A DNA stretch of 50,537 bases from an uncultured Pelagibacteraceae bacterium (GCA_902590345.1 CACIWK010000006.1:1-50537); one strand, 5' to 3'. Positions 16,431 through 25,771 are shown, numbered from the stretch's first letter. The notes: a model not told the origin generated them from the letters alone. Translations and numbers: made by a program.

Positions 16431-17374
16431 TCTTCATTATATGCTGTATTTAAATATTTTTCACCATTATCGCAAACAAATGTAACAACATTTTTTTCTT
16501 TATCTTGGTCCTTGCAATATTTAATTGCCGCTGAAATAAGGGTTCCACTTGATGAGCCGCCCAATATGCCCTCTTTCAAAGCCAATTCTCTAATCATGCT
16601 AAATGCTTCTTCGTTCGTAACTTCATAAGCTTTTTTTATATACTTTAATTCTAAAGTCTCAGGAATGAAATCTTCACCTATACCCTCAACAAGCCATGAA
16701 TAGTCCGGTTTTTTTAATGGCTTGTTTTCAACGGCATCTTTAACTATTGAACCCTTTGGATCCGCAAGAACCATTTCTGTTTTTGGACTATGCTCTGAAA
16801 AAAATTTACCAAGGCCTGAAATTGTTCCTCCTGTACCAACGCCACAAACAACAGCATCAACATCATTATTCATTTGATCCAGAATTTCTGGACCAGTTGA
16901 ATATTCATGAGCCTGGGGATTAGACGTATTAGTAAACTGGTTTGCCATAAATGAATCGGGAGTGTCTTTTGCAACTTCTTTAGCTACATTTACATAATGC
17001 TCAGGACTATCAGGTCCCACATCACTCCTTGCCAAAATAACTTCTGCTCCGAGAGATTTTAGATGAAGTATTTTGTTGTGGTTCATTTTATCGAGTATTA
17101 CAACTTTTGACTTATATCCCTTTAAGAGAGCTATCAAAGCTAGACCAAGTCCAGTATTACCAGCTGTAGCCTCAACAACTGTTGAACCCTTCTTTAACTT
17201 TCCTTGAGCTTCAGCGTCCTCAATGATTCTTAGAGCCACTCTATCTTTTATGGATGAGCCTGGATTAAGGCTTTCCATTTTAAGAAAAAGATTACATTTT
17301 CCGGTGTCTAAATTTTTAGCTTGAACAATCGGAGTATTACCAATTAAATCAACTAATGACTTTATTTTCTTCAT
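16403..17374 (-). CDS. Cystathionine beta-synthase (PLP core without regulatory domain)
   Basis: The 323-aa protein has the OASS/CBS fold with PLP lysine Lys43 in PGSSIKDRVA, the substrate-binding EATAGNTGLGLAL segment and the PLP-phosphate site GVGTGGTISGLG. The EGIGEDFIP segment and the ending DNGEKYLNTAYNEEWL are those of cystathionine beta-synthases rather than cysteine synthases. It lacks the C-terminal CBS-pair (Bateman) domain of the human enzyme, as is usual in bacteria. With the following gene it would convert homocysteine plus serine to cysteine. I take ATG 17374 as start; a TTG just before it is the other option. The start overlaps the divergent mltB start by 19 nt. Confidence 0.87.
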   Translation of the reverse strand: MKKIKSLVDLIGNTPIVQAKNLDTGKCNLFLKMESLNPGSSIKDRVALRIIEDAEAQGKLKKGSTVVEATAGNTGLGLALIALLKGYKSKVVILDKMNHNKILHLKSLGAEVILARSDVGPDSPEHYVNVAKEVAKDTPDSFMANQFTNTSNPQAHEYSTGPEILDQMNNDVDAVVCGVGTGGTISGLGKFFSEHSPKTEMVLADPKGSIVKDAVENKPLKKPDYSWLVEGIGEDFIPETLELKYIKKAYEVTNEEAFSMIRELALKEGILGGSSSGTLISAAIKYCKDQDKEKNVVTFVCDNGEKYLNTAYNEEWLKEKNLI

Positions 17375-18387
17375 CAAATTTAATTATTTATATTTCTAAA
17401 TTAGTTAGTTTATTTACTGCAATAACAGTATTTACTATAATTAATTTATCCTCATTGCAAGCAGATGAGCAAGGATCTTTTGAAGATTGGCTTATTTATA
17501 TTGAAAATCTCGCACTCAAAGAAGGGATCTCTAAAGATACAATAAATAATAGCATTAGGAATATTACACAGAATGAAAGAGTATTAGAACTTGATAGATC
17601 ACAGCCTGAATTTACTCTCACGCTTGAGAAATATTTATCGAATACTACTCCCGCAAGTAGAGTAAAAAAGGGAAAAAAGCTCTATAAAGAAAATAAAAAT
17701 ATTCTAGAAAAAGTTTCAAATGAATTTGGCGTTCAACCACGATTCCTTTTAGCTCTATGGGGCATAGAAACAAGTTTTGGTAAATTTACTGGATCGTTTA
17801 ATGTAATACGTTCACTCTCAACATTATCTCACGATCTTCGTAGAAGAGACTTTTTTACTGAGGAGCTAATTAATGCACTTAAAATTATTAATGAAGGACA
17901 CATTGATGCAGAGAATATGATGGGTTCTTGGGCAGGTGCAATGGGTCAAAACCAATTTATGCCTTCAAGTTTTCTAAGTTATGCAATTGATTACAATAAT
18001 GATGAAAGAAAAGATATATGGACCACCCTAGATGATGTATTTGCATCTTCCGCGAATTATTTAAGCAGCTCAGGATGGGATAATAGTCTTACTTGGGGCA
18101 GGGAAGTCATTACTACTAAACCTATCAATAAAGACCTTATTACTACTTCTGCAAAACAAATAGAAATTTCAAGAAAATTATCTGAATGGTCAGAATTAGG
18201 AGTTTTAAAATCAAATGGAGAAAAACTTCCAAATAAAAACTTAGATGCATATTTAGTGTTTCCTGAAGGCGAAGATGGAAAAAAATTCTTAGTATATGAA
18301 AATTTCAAAGTCATCATGAAGTGGAATAGATCACTTTTTTTTGGAATATCAGTTGGCACTCTTTCTGATATGATAGAATATCATTGA
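17356..18387 (+). CDS. mltB: MltB-type lytic murein transglycosylase
   Basis: The 343-aa protein starts with a signal peptide (hydrophobic core about residues 8-32, likely cleavage after SLQA at about 36) and then shows the SLT_2/MltB domain: FGVQPRFLLALWGIETSFGK with the catalytic Glu138, a SLSTLSHDLRRRDFF segment, and the WAGAMGQNQFMPSSF motif. These periplasmic enzymes cleave peptidoglycan to anhydromuropeptides. The only ATG is at 17356, inside the divergent CBS gene. It is the first gene of a murein cluster with rlpA and dacC. The C-terminal peptidoglycan-binding domain of some family members is absent. Confidence 0.92.
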   Translation: MTLFSSSNLIIYISKLVSLFTAITVFTIINLSSLQADEQGSFEDWLIYIENLALKEGISKDTINNSIRNITQNERVLELDRSQPEFTLTLEKYLSNTTPASRVKKGKKLYKENKNILEKVSNEFGVQPRFLLALWGIETSFGKFTGSFNVIRSLSTLSHDLRRRDFFTEELINALKIINEGHIDAENMMGSWAGAMGQNQFMPSSFLSYAIDYNNDERKDIWTTLDDVFASSANYLSSSGWDNSLTWGREVITTKPINKDLITTSAKQIEISRKLSEWSELGVLKSNGEKLPNKNLDAYLVFPEGEDGKKFLVYENFKVIMKWNRSLFFGISVGTLSDMIEYH

Positions 18388-19238
18388 TGAAATATATTTA
18401 TTTATTATTAATTTTTTTGTTGTCACAATGCGCTGCTGTTAATATTGTTCCATTAGCAATTGAAGATAGCAATAAAAACAAAAATATTTCATTATTAGAA
18501 AAATATATTGAAGAACCTTACCAGGTTGATGGTAAATGGTTTTATCCAAGAGATTATAAATCATATACAGAAGTAGGAATTGCTGAAATTGAGATAGAAT
18601 TAAACAATGGTGACTTGACAACAAATAAGGAATTTTTTCATAATGACGCACATTCTGGATCTCATAGATCACTTCCATTGCCATCAATACTTGAGGTTAC
18701 AAACTTAGAAAACGGCAGAACAACTAAAGTTAGAGTCAACAATAGAGGAGCATATTCATCTACGCATATAATAAATTTATCATCAGGAGTATTTAAAGAA
18801 TTAAATTTGAATAGCAGAGGTGGGTTAGTAAAGATAGAGCTAATTAATACAAACGAAAGCTTTATTCTCTCTGAAACACAAACTTTTGAAGAGGAGAAGA
18901 AGGTGGTAGAAGCACCAATCTCAGATGTTGTTGTGATAGGTGCTGAAATTCCTAATACAGAAATAGTGACTAATGTGTCTGATATTAAGACTATAGAAAA
19001 ACGACAATATAATGAAATATATCTAAATATCGCAACATTTTCATTTTTAGAAAACACAAAAATTGTTTTAGATGAGTTATCGAATTTCAAAGCTAAAGTC
19101 TATAACATGACAACTAATGGGGGGACTCAAATATTTAGAGTACTTATTGGGCCATATGAAGACGTAAATAAGTTAATCAACGATCTCAAAGATGACACAT
19201 TTAAAAAATATGAAGATTTATCAATATTTTTAATATAA
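18387..19238 (+). CDS. rlpA: RlpA-like septal lipoprotein (DPBB + SPOR), likely catalytically impaired
   Basis: A lipoprotein signal (LLIFLLSQC, lipid-modified Cys15) precedes a double-psi beta-barrel at about 60-145 and a SPOR domain at about 205-283 that would bind denuded septal glycan. RlpA lytic transglycosylase needs Glu, His and Asp (E120, H131, D157 in Pseudomonas aeruginosa). Counterparts at the same spacings (11 and 26 residues) here are Glu82, His93 and Asn119 in VRVNNRGAY, so the usual Asp is Asn. The GxASWYG-type start of the barrel is also altered. I use ATG 18387; TTG 18384 is an alternative. It lies between mltB and dacC. Confidence 0.85.
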   Translation: MKYIYLLLIFLLSQCAAVNIVPLAIEDSNKNKNISLLEKYIEEPYQVDGKWFYPRDYKSYTEVGIAEIEIELNNGDLTTNKEFFHNDAHSGSHRSLPLPSILEVTNLENGRTTKVRVNNRGAYSSTHIINLSSGVFKELNLNSRGGLVKIELINTNESFILSETQTFEEEKKVVEAPISDVVVIGAEIPNTEIVTNVSDIKTIEKRQYNEIYLNIATFSFLENTKIVLDELSNFKAKVYNMTTNGGTQIFRVLIGPYEDVNKLINDLKDDTFKKYEDLSIFLI

Positions 19239-19247
19239 AAAGATAAT

Positions 19248-20384
19248 ATGCATTTACTTAGACTAGTAATTTTTTACCTAATATTTATTCCAATTCCTTT
19301 TGTACAGGCGTCATTTATAGATACTGAAGCTGAAACAGCAGTAATTATTGATGCCACTACAGGTAAAGTTCTTTTTGAAAAAGAAATGAATAAAAAAACA
19401 TATCCAGCCTCAATGACAAAAATCATGACAACATTAATAGTATTTGAGAAATTATCTAACGGAACTCTATCTTTAGATGATAAATTTCTTGTTTCAGAAA
19501 AAGCTTGGAGAGAGCGAGAAGGCTCATCTATGTTTGTCGAAGTAGATAAAGAAATAAGAGTTGAAGACTTATTAAGAGGAATTATCGTTCAATCTGGAAA
19601 TGATGCTTGCATAGTTATTGCTGAAAATATTGCAGGATCCGAGGAAGCTTTTGCTATCATTATGACATCCAAAGCTAAAGAAATTGGGATGTTGAATACA
19701 AATTTTACTAACTCAACAGGTATGCACAGCAACGACAATTATTCGACTGCATACGACATAGCAATTTTATCTCAATATTTAATCAATGAGTTTCCAGAGT
19801 ATTATCATTTATTTGCAGAAACTGAATTTGAATGGTCTGGTATAAAACAAAAAAATAGAAATCCATTATTATACAAAAAGATGGGTGTAGATGGCCTTAA
19901 AACAGGTCATTTATCAATTTCAGGTTATGGACTTGCAGCATCTGCCGTTGAAGGAAATCGAAGAGTAATTTCTGTAACAAACGGTTTTAGTACACAGCAA
20001 AAAAGGTCTCAGGGCTCATCAAGACTTATTACTTGGGCATTTAGAGAATATGAAAATATTGAGCTATTTAAAAAGTCTCAAGAAATTGACTTAATCAAGG
20101 TTCCTGGTTCAAATGAATCGTTGTCATCAGTTAGCGCTTCGTCAGATATAATTTTAACAGTCCCTAAAACAAAAAATAAGAGTTTGGATTTTAGTATTGA
20201 GCTGAATAGTCAAATAAGTTTCCCAGTTGCCGCTGGGACAAAAATTGGACAATTAAAAGTAAACATACCTAATGAGTCATCTGAGTATTTTGATATTTAT
20301 TCTACAAATGAACTAAAAAGGACAAATATTTTTTCTAGGTTTTTTAGCTACATTTATCAATCTATTTTTAATTTATTTGTCTGA
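19248..20384 (+). CDS. dacC: D-alanyl-D-alanine carboxypeptidase (PBP5/6 family)
   Basis: A signal peptide (about 1-21, ending FVQA) is followed by a penicillin-binding S11 peptidase domain with all three motifs: S55-M-T-K58, S116-G-N and K218-T-G. A C-terminal PBP5 beta domain begins near 275, and the last residues (IFSRFFSYIYQSIFNLFV) form the amphipathic membrane anchor. The enzyme removes the terminal D-Ala of pentapeptide stems and so limits cross-linking. The gene follows rlpA by 9 nt and is followed by tmk after 3 nt, the common alphaproteobacterial order. Confidence 0.93.
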   Translation: MHLLRLVIFYLIFIPIPFVQASFIDTEAETAVIIDATTGKVLFEKEMNKKTYPASMTKIMTTLIVFEKLSNGTLSLDDKFLVSEKAWREREGSSMFVEVDKEIRVEDLLRGIIVQSGNDACIVIAENIAGSEEAFAIIMTSKAKEIGMLNTNFTNSTGMHSNDNYSTAYDIAILSQYLINEFPEYYHLFAETEFEWSGIKQKNRNPLLYKKMGVDGLKTGHLSISGYGLAASAVEGNRRVISVTNGFSTQQKRSQGSSRLITWAFREYENIELFKKSQEIDLIKVPGSNESLSSVSASSDIILTVPKTKNKSLDFSIELNSQISFPVAAGTKIGQLKVNIPNESSEYFDIYSTNELKRTNIFSRFFSYIYQSIFNLFV

Positions 20385-20387
20385 TAG

Positions 20388-21014
20388 GTGATTAATTCAC
20401 GATTCATATCTTTTGAGGGCGGAGAAGGGTCTGGCAAATCAACTCAAATCAAACTTCTTGCTAAAAAATTATCAAAAAAAAGAAAGGTTATAATTACTAG
20501 AGAACCAGGCGGGACAAAAGAAGCTGAAAAAATAAGAAATTTAATTGTAAAAGATAAAAATCAGAAATGGTCAGGTACAGTTGAAACAATGCTAATTTTT
20601 GCTGCGCGAAAAGACCACATAGATAAGGTCATTATGCCTAATTTAAAAAAAGGATACTGGGTATTATGTGACAGATACATTGACTCAACCATGGCATACC
20701 AAGGATACGGTAAAAAAGTTGACGTTAAACTCATAAATTCACTAAATAAAATTTTAATTAACAACCTGATGCCAAGTATAACATTCCTCCTTGATATTGA
20801 TCCTAAGACAGGTCTAGCTAGATCAAAAAGAAAAGGTAACAATGATTTAAGGTATGAGAATATGCATATAAGCTTTCATAGAAAAGTAAGAACCTCTTTT
20901 TTGAAAATTGCCAAAACAAACAAAAGTAGAATTAAAATTATTGATGCTGGTCAGGATAAAAATAAAATTTCAGAAAATATATGGAAAATATTAGGGAAAA
21001 GTAAAAGACTATGA
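20388..21014 (+). CDS. tmk: Thymidylate kinase
   Basis: The 208-aa protein has the P-loop FEGGEGSGKSTQ at about residues 8-19, the TREPGGTKEAEKIR segment with the DRX-type catalytic DRYIDSTMAYQGYG near 100-113. It phosphorylates dTMP to dTDP for DNA synthesis. The start is GTG at 20388, three bases after the dacC stop. It overlaps holB by 4 nt (ATGA), a near-universal tmk-holB coupling. Confidence 0.95.
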   Translation: MINSRFISFEGGEGSGKSTQIKLLAKKLSKKRKVIITREPGGTKEAEKIRNLIVKDKNQKWSGTVETMLIFAARKDHIDKVIMPNLKKGYWVLCDRYIDSTMAYQGYGKKVDVKLINSLNKILINNLMPSITFLLDIDPKTGLARSKRKGNNDLRYENMHISFHRKVRTSFLKIAKTNKSRIKIIDAGQDKNKISENIWKILGKSKRL

Positions 21015-21955
21015 GCGGTGTAGATCAAGTTTATATTAAACAAAAGCAAAAGCTTTTCAGTCTATACAAAAATAAATTACCTCAATCTATTATTTTATCA
21101 GGTGGAGAAATCGAACTTTTATCAGATATAGCGATATCGTTTTCAGAATTAATTGTAAAAAAAAATGTTGATCATACATTTGAAGATTTTCTTAATATTT
21201 GTTCGAATGAAAATCATATAAATTCACCATTTGTTTATTTGATTACGAAAATTTATTTAGAAGATAAAAAAAGATTTAAAAATCAAATCTATAGAGATGA
21301 TATATCTAATGTTCATACATTTTTTCAAACAAAAGACGAAATTGATCAAAAGAGAGTATGTATAATTAAAATAATTGACGATCTTTCGATAGAGGCCAGT
21401 AATTCACTGCTTAAATTAATAGAAGAACCAAATAAAAATTCTCATTTTATAATCATAAATCAAAATAAGGCTAAAGTTTTACAAACAATTAAATCAAGAT
21501 CTTATTTCTTAAATTTTTCTAAATTAAACGAAGAAATTTTTTTTGAAAATTTAAACAGTGACATTTCCACTAATAGAGACCTCTTCAATCTAACAAACGG
21601 ATCTTTGAGTCTTTCTAGAAATTTTATAAATCATGAACTATATGAAATTCAGGATCATTTTAGAGAATTGTTGAATGATCGTAAGTTAATAAAATCAAAT
21701 ACAGCATTACATTATTCTAATTTTATTTCAAAAATGTTTACTAAAGATGAGGATATTTCTATTTTTTTTGATTATATCTACTTAATAACGTCTTGCGAAG
21801 TAAAGACTATGGCTAGACAAGGAAAAGAAAAGGAGGTTCTTAATTTGCTTAAAATCTCAGAAATTGTTAAAACTTACAGAAATTATTTTAAAAGTTTAAA
21901 TCTAGATTATACCACTCTGATAGTTTCTCTTTTTTATAAAATAAAAAATGTCTAA
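21011..21955 (+). CDS. holB: DNA polymerase III delta' subunit
   Basis: The 314-aa protein is recognised mainly from position after tmk and from the delta' core: KVCIIKIIDD-like strand, then SIEASNSLLKLIEEPNKNSHFIIINQNKAKVLQTIKSR (residues about 130-168), which is the sensor/SRC-like region of clamp-loader subunits. As in other delta' proteins there is no functional Walker A. The four zinc-binding Cys of many bacterial homologues are missing. It loads the sliding clamp as part of the DnaX complex. It overlaps metG by 8 nt. Confidence 0.88.
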   Translation: MSGVDQVYIKQKQKLFSLYKNKLPQSIILSGGEIELLSDIAISFSELIVKKNVDHTFEDFLNICSNENHINSPFVYLITKIYLEDKKRFKNQIYRDDISNVHTFFQTKDEIDQKRVCIIKIIDDLSIEASNSLLKLIEEPNKNSHFIIINQNKAKVLQTIKSRSYFLNFSKLNEEIFFENLNSDISTNRDLFNLTNGSLSLSRNFINHELYEIQDHFRELLNDRKLIKSNTALHYSNFISKMFTKDEDISIFFDYIYLITSCEVKTMARQGKEKEVLNLLKISEIVKTYRNYFKSLNLDYTTLIVSLFYKIKNV

Positions 21956-23474
21956 CAAATACTATATTACAACACCAATTTATTATGTAAATGACAAGCC
22001 TCATATAGGCCATGCATATACCTCTGTTGCTACAGATTTTATTGCAAGATTTATGACTCTTAAAGGATATGATGTGAGATTCCAAACTGGAACAGATGAA
22101 CATGGACTAAAAATACAAAAAGCAGCTGAAGCAAAAAAAATAGAACCTATAGAACTTTGTAATCAAAATTCACAGATTTTTAGAGATCTTACTGTCTCGT
22201 TAAGTTTATCAAATAATGATTTTATAAGAACTACTGAAGAAAGACATATTTATGGAGCCTCATATTTATGGAAACGACTTTATGAAAGAAATCAGATTTA
22301 TTTAGGGGAATATACTGGATGGTACTCAATAAGTGATGAAACTTTTTATAATGAGAAAGATTTAGTAAAACAGAATGATGGCTCTTTTAAAACTATCACT
22401 GGCGGTCCCGTTGAATGGATTACTGAAAAATCATATTTTTTTAAGCTTTCAGAATGGTCTAATAAATTATTAGATTTGTATAGTAGTAATCCAAATTTTA
22501 TAAGTCCTGCTTCAAAAAGAAATGAAGTTATTAAATTTGTAGAGTCAGGTTTAAATGATCTATCTATATCAAGAACATCTTTTAAATGGGGAATAAAAAC
22601 ACCAACAGATGAATCTCATATTATGTACGTATGGTTAGATGCATTAACCTGTTACACAAATGGAATTAATTATCTAAATGAAAACGAAAATGCAATGAAG
22701 GAATACTGGAACAATGTAGTTCATATCGTTGGTAAAGATATTTTAAGACATCATGCAGTATATTGGCCAGCATTTTTATTGGCAGCAGAGTTAGATCTAC
22801 CAAAAAAAATATTTGCTCATGGATGGTGGACAAACGAAGGTAATAAAATATCAAAATCTTTAGGTAATGTAATAGATCCAATTGAAATTATTGATAATTA
22901 CGGCCTTGATCAGTTTAGGTATTTTTTACTAAGAGAAGTTCCATTTGGAAATGATGGGGATTTTTCAACAAATGCTCTAATAAATAGAATTAATAGTGAT
23001 TTAGTTAATGATCTTGGCAACCTATGCCAAAGATCACTCTCTATGATAGAAAAAAGACTAAACTCAACAATTCCTCAAATAACAAATAAAGGTAATGAAG
23101 AGAATGTTTTAGACAAATCATGCGAAGAATTGCTGATGAGGGGCTCAAATTTTGTAAATGAATTTAAGATACATGACTATATTAGGCTAGTTTGGGAGCA
23201 CATTGGCAAAGTAAATAAATATTTTAATGATAATAAACCCTGGGAATTAGAAAAAAATGACAATGAAAAATTTTTAAATGTACTAGCTGTGACAGTCGAT
23301 CAGATTAAGAATATAGCAATATTTATTCATCCAATCATGCCGGATGCATCTATAAAGATTTTGCAAATTATGGGCATTTCTGAAATTAAATTATTATTTG
23401 AAAATATGAAAGATATTGATTTATATGGTAATAAATTATCGAAGATAAACCATTTATTTAATAGGGTTCAATAA
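21948..23474 (+). CDS. metG: Methionyl-tRNA synthetase
   Basis: The 508-aa class I synthetase has the HIGH motif in KPHIGHAY (about residue 18-25), the TGTDEHG segment, and the KMSKS loop as KISKSLGN near 302-309, followed by an anticodon-binding helix bundle. It lacks zinc-knuckle cysteines and has no C-terminal EMAP-like tRNA-binding domain, so it is the short, zinc-free type. It charges tRNA-Met. The gene sits in the tmk-holB-metG-tatD cluster. Confidence 0.95.
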   Translation: MSNKYYITTPIYYVNDKPHIGHAYTSVATDFIARFMTLKGYDVRFQTGTDEHGLKIQKAAEAKKIEPIELCNQNSQIFRDLTVSLSLSNNDFIRTTEERHIYGASYLWKRLYERNQIYLGEYTGWYSISDETFYNEKDLVKQNDGSFKTITGGPVEWITEKSYFFKLSEWSNKLLDLYSSNPNFISPASKRNEVIKFVESGLNDLSISRTSFKWGIKTPTDESHIMYVWLDALTCYTNGINYLNENENAMKEYWNNVVHIVGKDILRHHAVYWPAFLLAAELDLPKKIFAHGWWTNEGNKISKSLGNVIDPIEIIDNYGLDQFRYFLLREVPFGNDGDFSTNALINRINSDLVNDLGNLCQRSLSMIEKRLNSTIPQITNKGNEENVLDKSCEELLMRGSNFVNEFKIHDYIRLVWEHIGKVNKYFNDNKPWELEKNDNEKFLNVLAVTVDQIKNIAIFIHPIMPDASIKILQIMGISEIKLLFENMKDIDLYGNKLSKINHLFNRVQ

Positions 23475-24265
23475 TGATTATTGATAGCCACTGCCATTTA
23501 ATATCAAGTAGATATGAAAAACCAATCCATGAAATAATCGAAATATGTGAGGCAAGTAATATTAGTCTTCTATTAAATATAGCTACAAAAGAAAAAGAAT
23601 TTAACGAAATTTTAAGTCTCAGTAATAAATATAAACAAATTTATAATAGTGTAGGAATTCATCCTCATGAAACGGAGAATTTAAATAAAAATATCTTCAT
23701 TAAAATTAACGATATTATAAAAAATAATAAAAAAACTATAGCGGTAGGGGAAACAGGTTTAGATTTTTATTATAATCATAGCAAAAAGAAAGACCAAATT
23801 AATTCATTTGAAAAGCATATAGATATTGCTCTAGAGCACAACCTACCAATAGTAGTTCATAGTAGGGATGCGGAAAAAGATACGAAAGATATACTTTACT
23901 CATATAAAAAGAATACTAATCTTACTGGAGTCATTCATTGTTTTACAGGGTCTGAGAAATTTGCAAGAGAGATGATGGATATTGGTTTTTATATATCATT
24001 TAGTGGGATTATTACCTTTAAGAAATCGTCATATCTTAGGGATATTGTTTCCCAAACAGACAAAGATAAAATATTAGTAGAGACAGATTCACCATTTTTA
24101 GCCCCAATACCTAACCGTGGAAAGACTAATATTCCAGCATTCATAGTTCATACAATTAAACAAATCAGTGATATTTTAAGTATTGATGAAACGGAAGTTG
24201 AAAAGATTACCTCCGATAATTTTTTTAAACTATTTAAAAGGGTAGACGCTATTTCTATTGCTTAA
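23474..24265 (+). CDS. tatD: TatD family metal-dependent hydrolase
   Basis: The 263-aa TIM-barrel protein has the metal ligands of the family: DSHCHL at residues 3-8, GIHPHE near 61, the catalytic GETGLDFYY near 91, VVHSRDA near 124, IHCFTGS near 151 and VETDSPFLAP near 202. TatD proteins are 3'-5' exonucleases or deoxyribonucleases linked to DNA quality control. The ATG overlaps the metG stop by one base, typical of this cluster. Confidence 0.94.
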   Translation: MIIDSHCHLISSRYEKPIHEIIEICEASNISLLLNIATKEKEFNEILSLSNKYKQIYNSVGIHPHETENLNKNIFIKINDIIKNNKKTIAVGETGLDFYYNHSKKKDQINSFEKHIDIALEHNLPIVVHSRDAEKDTKDILYSYKKNTNLTGVIHCFTGSEKFAREMMDIGFYISFSGIITFKKSSYLRDIVSQTDKDKILVETDSPFLAPIPNRGKTNIPAFIVHTIKQISDILSIDETEVEKITSDNFFKLFKRVDAISIA

Positions 24266-24270
24266 TTCAC

Positions 24271-24651
24271 ATGCTAATAAATGTCCCAGTATCGATAGGT
24301 GAGCTTTTTGATAAAATATCAATCTTAGATATTAAGACAAAGAAAATTAAAAATAAGGATGATTTAAAGTTAATAAAATATGAATTGTCTAAATTAAAAA
24401 AAATAGCAAAAGCAAAGGGTTTAACAAGTACTAAAATCAAAAGAAAATATCTACTTTTAAAATCAATAAATGAGAAACTTTGGAATATTGAAAATAGAAA
24501 AAGAAGATGTGAGAGACTTAAAAAATTTGATAATAACTTTATCGATTTAGCAAGAAAAGTTTATATCTTTAATGACAAGAGAGCACAAATAAAAAAAGAT
24601 ATTAATTATTTGTCAGGCTCAAGTATAGTTGAAATTAAATTGCATAAGTAA
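24271..24651 (+). CDS. DUF6165 family protein
   Basis: The 126-aa protein begins INVPVSIGELFDKISILDIK, the conserved start of a small family that I recognise as DUF6165. The rest is rich in Lys and helical, with a WNIENRKRRCERLK segment. In many genomes such genes lie near glycosyltransferases and surface-polysaccharide genes, as here (GT9 on the other strand). The molecular role is unknown. It follows tatD by 5 nt and meets the GT9 gene stop to stop (TAATTA). Confidence 0.78.
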   Translation: MLINVPVSIGELFDKISILDIKTKKIKNKDDLKLIKYELSKLKKIAKAKGLTSTKIKRKYLLLKSINEKLWNIENRKRRCERLKKFDNNFIDLARKVYIFNDKRAQIKKDINYLSGSSIVEIKLHK

Positions 24652-25716
24652 TTATAAATATTTTTTTATATATTTTTGTGGATTTTTTAAATTTCTAATT
24701 TCTATTTGTGTATATTCATTAAAATTAGGTCTCCATTTATAAAAATATTTTGACGAATGATTTCTTATGACGTCTACAATAGGGACTTGAAGAATACTTG
24801 AAATGTGCGTAAGTGATCCATGTATATGAAAAATAAGGCCAACATTTGAAGCAATACCTATTAATTCTGAGATATTGTTTTTTTTTATAAAATATATTTT
24901 TTTATTTTTTTGGCTTTTATAAATATAATTTTTATTATTAATTTTTTTTAAGTTATAAAAATTCCAAATTTCACTATTTAAACCAGTTTTATATTTTCCA
25001 TTAGTAATAATTAAATTTATTTTTCTATTTGCCGTTATCTCTTCAAGTAAGTTTATTATAAAGTTCTTTGATACGTTTATGTCACTCCATTTTTCATCTA
25101 TATGAAATAATACTGTATTTTGTTTTTTAATTTTTAATAATGTGAATATCTTTTTAATTTGTCTTTCAAATTTATTAACTGAATTAGGTTTTATATATTC
25201 TAATTTAGTTTTTTTCATATTAAGCGCTTTATTAAAAAGTTCTCTATAATGGGAACCCATTTTGGTCTTGGTATCAAATCCCTGAATATTTATTGAATTT
25301 ATTATTTCTGTAGATTTAAAAATCTTATTTGATAGAAATAGGGGGTATTTGTATATTATTTTGTTAGACAGCTTGCTAATCTTAGTTGGATTGATTGCAT
25401 GAACATTTTTTGACTTGCAAAAAAGAGAAATAGTTAAATTTTTCCAGTCAGATTTAAGTATAAAGATATGTTCAAAATATATTTTTCTTAAAATCGAAAT
25501 AAATTTTAATGTTTCGCTAAAATTATTAATATCATCTAAATTATAAAGAAGATCAATATAACCATCTTTTTTAAGTATTTTGGCGTATTCCTTATTTCTA
25601 TTGGAACAAATTAGGGTGATATGTGCTTTATTGTCTATTTCACGTAATTGATTGATGCCGCATGTTGATACTATCAAATCACCTATACCATCATTTCTTA
25701 AGATTAAATAATTCAT
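24652..25716 (-). CDS. Glycosyltransferase family 9 (heptosyltransferase-like)
   Basis: The 354-aa protein starts with YLILRNDGIGDLIVSTCGINQLRE, the GT9 N-terminal motif, followed by HITLICSNRNKEYAKIL, and near the C-terminus has the donor-site segment HIHGSLTHISSILQVPIVDVI that corresponds to the family's GxxHxAxxLxxP pattern. GT9 enzymes transfer ADP-heptose or related sugars to the LPS core. Codon use is very AT-rich even for this window, with many Asn, Ile and Lys codons. It stands alone, 242 bp from the sugar operon, with its own upstream palindrome. Confidence 0.85.
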   Translation of the reverse strand: MNYLILRNDGIGDLIVSTCGINQLREIDNKAHITLICSNRNKEYAKILKKDGYIDLLYNLDDINNFSETLKFISILRKIYFEHIFILKSDWKNLTISLFCKSKNVHAINPTKISKLSNKIIYKYPLFLSNKIFKSTEIINSINIQGFDTKTKMGSHYRELFNKALNMKKTKLEYIKPNSVNKFERQIKKIFTLLKIKKQNTVLFHIDEKWSDINVSKNFIINLLEEITANRKINLIITNGKYKTGLNSEIWNFYNLKKINNKNYIYKSQKNKKIYFIKKNNISELIGIASNVGLIFHIHGSLTHISSILQVPIVDVIRNHSSKYFYKWRPNFNEYTQIEIRNLKNPQKYIKKYL

Positions 25717-25771
25717 TATTATCAGTTATTTATATTATTTATTTAAAGTAATAAATTAAATTTAAGTATAG

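Noticed and set aside
16403..17374. Calling this gene cysK (cysteine synthase)
   Set aside because: The EGIGEDFIP segment and the DNGEKYL...YNEEWL end are those of cystathionine beta-synthase, and the neighbour is a cystathionine-cleaving type enzyme.
18439..19090. Minus-strand ORFs of 82 and 142 codons inside rlpA
   Set aside because: They are antisense to a gene with clear lipobox, barrel and SPOR sequence and show no family resemblance; same for the other long antisense ORFs in mfd, hflX-dat, ispDF and lipA.
24271..24651. Possible toxin-antitoxin component (small, Lys-rich)
   Set aside because: The N-terminal pattern fits DUF6165 and there is no partner gene of similar size next to it.
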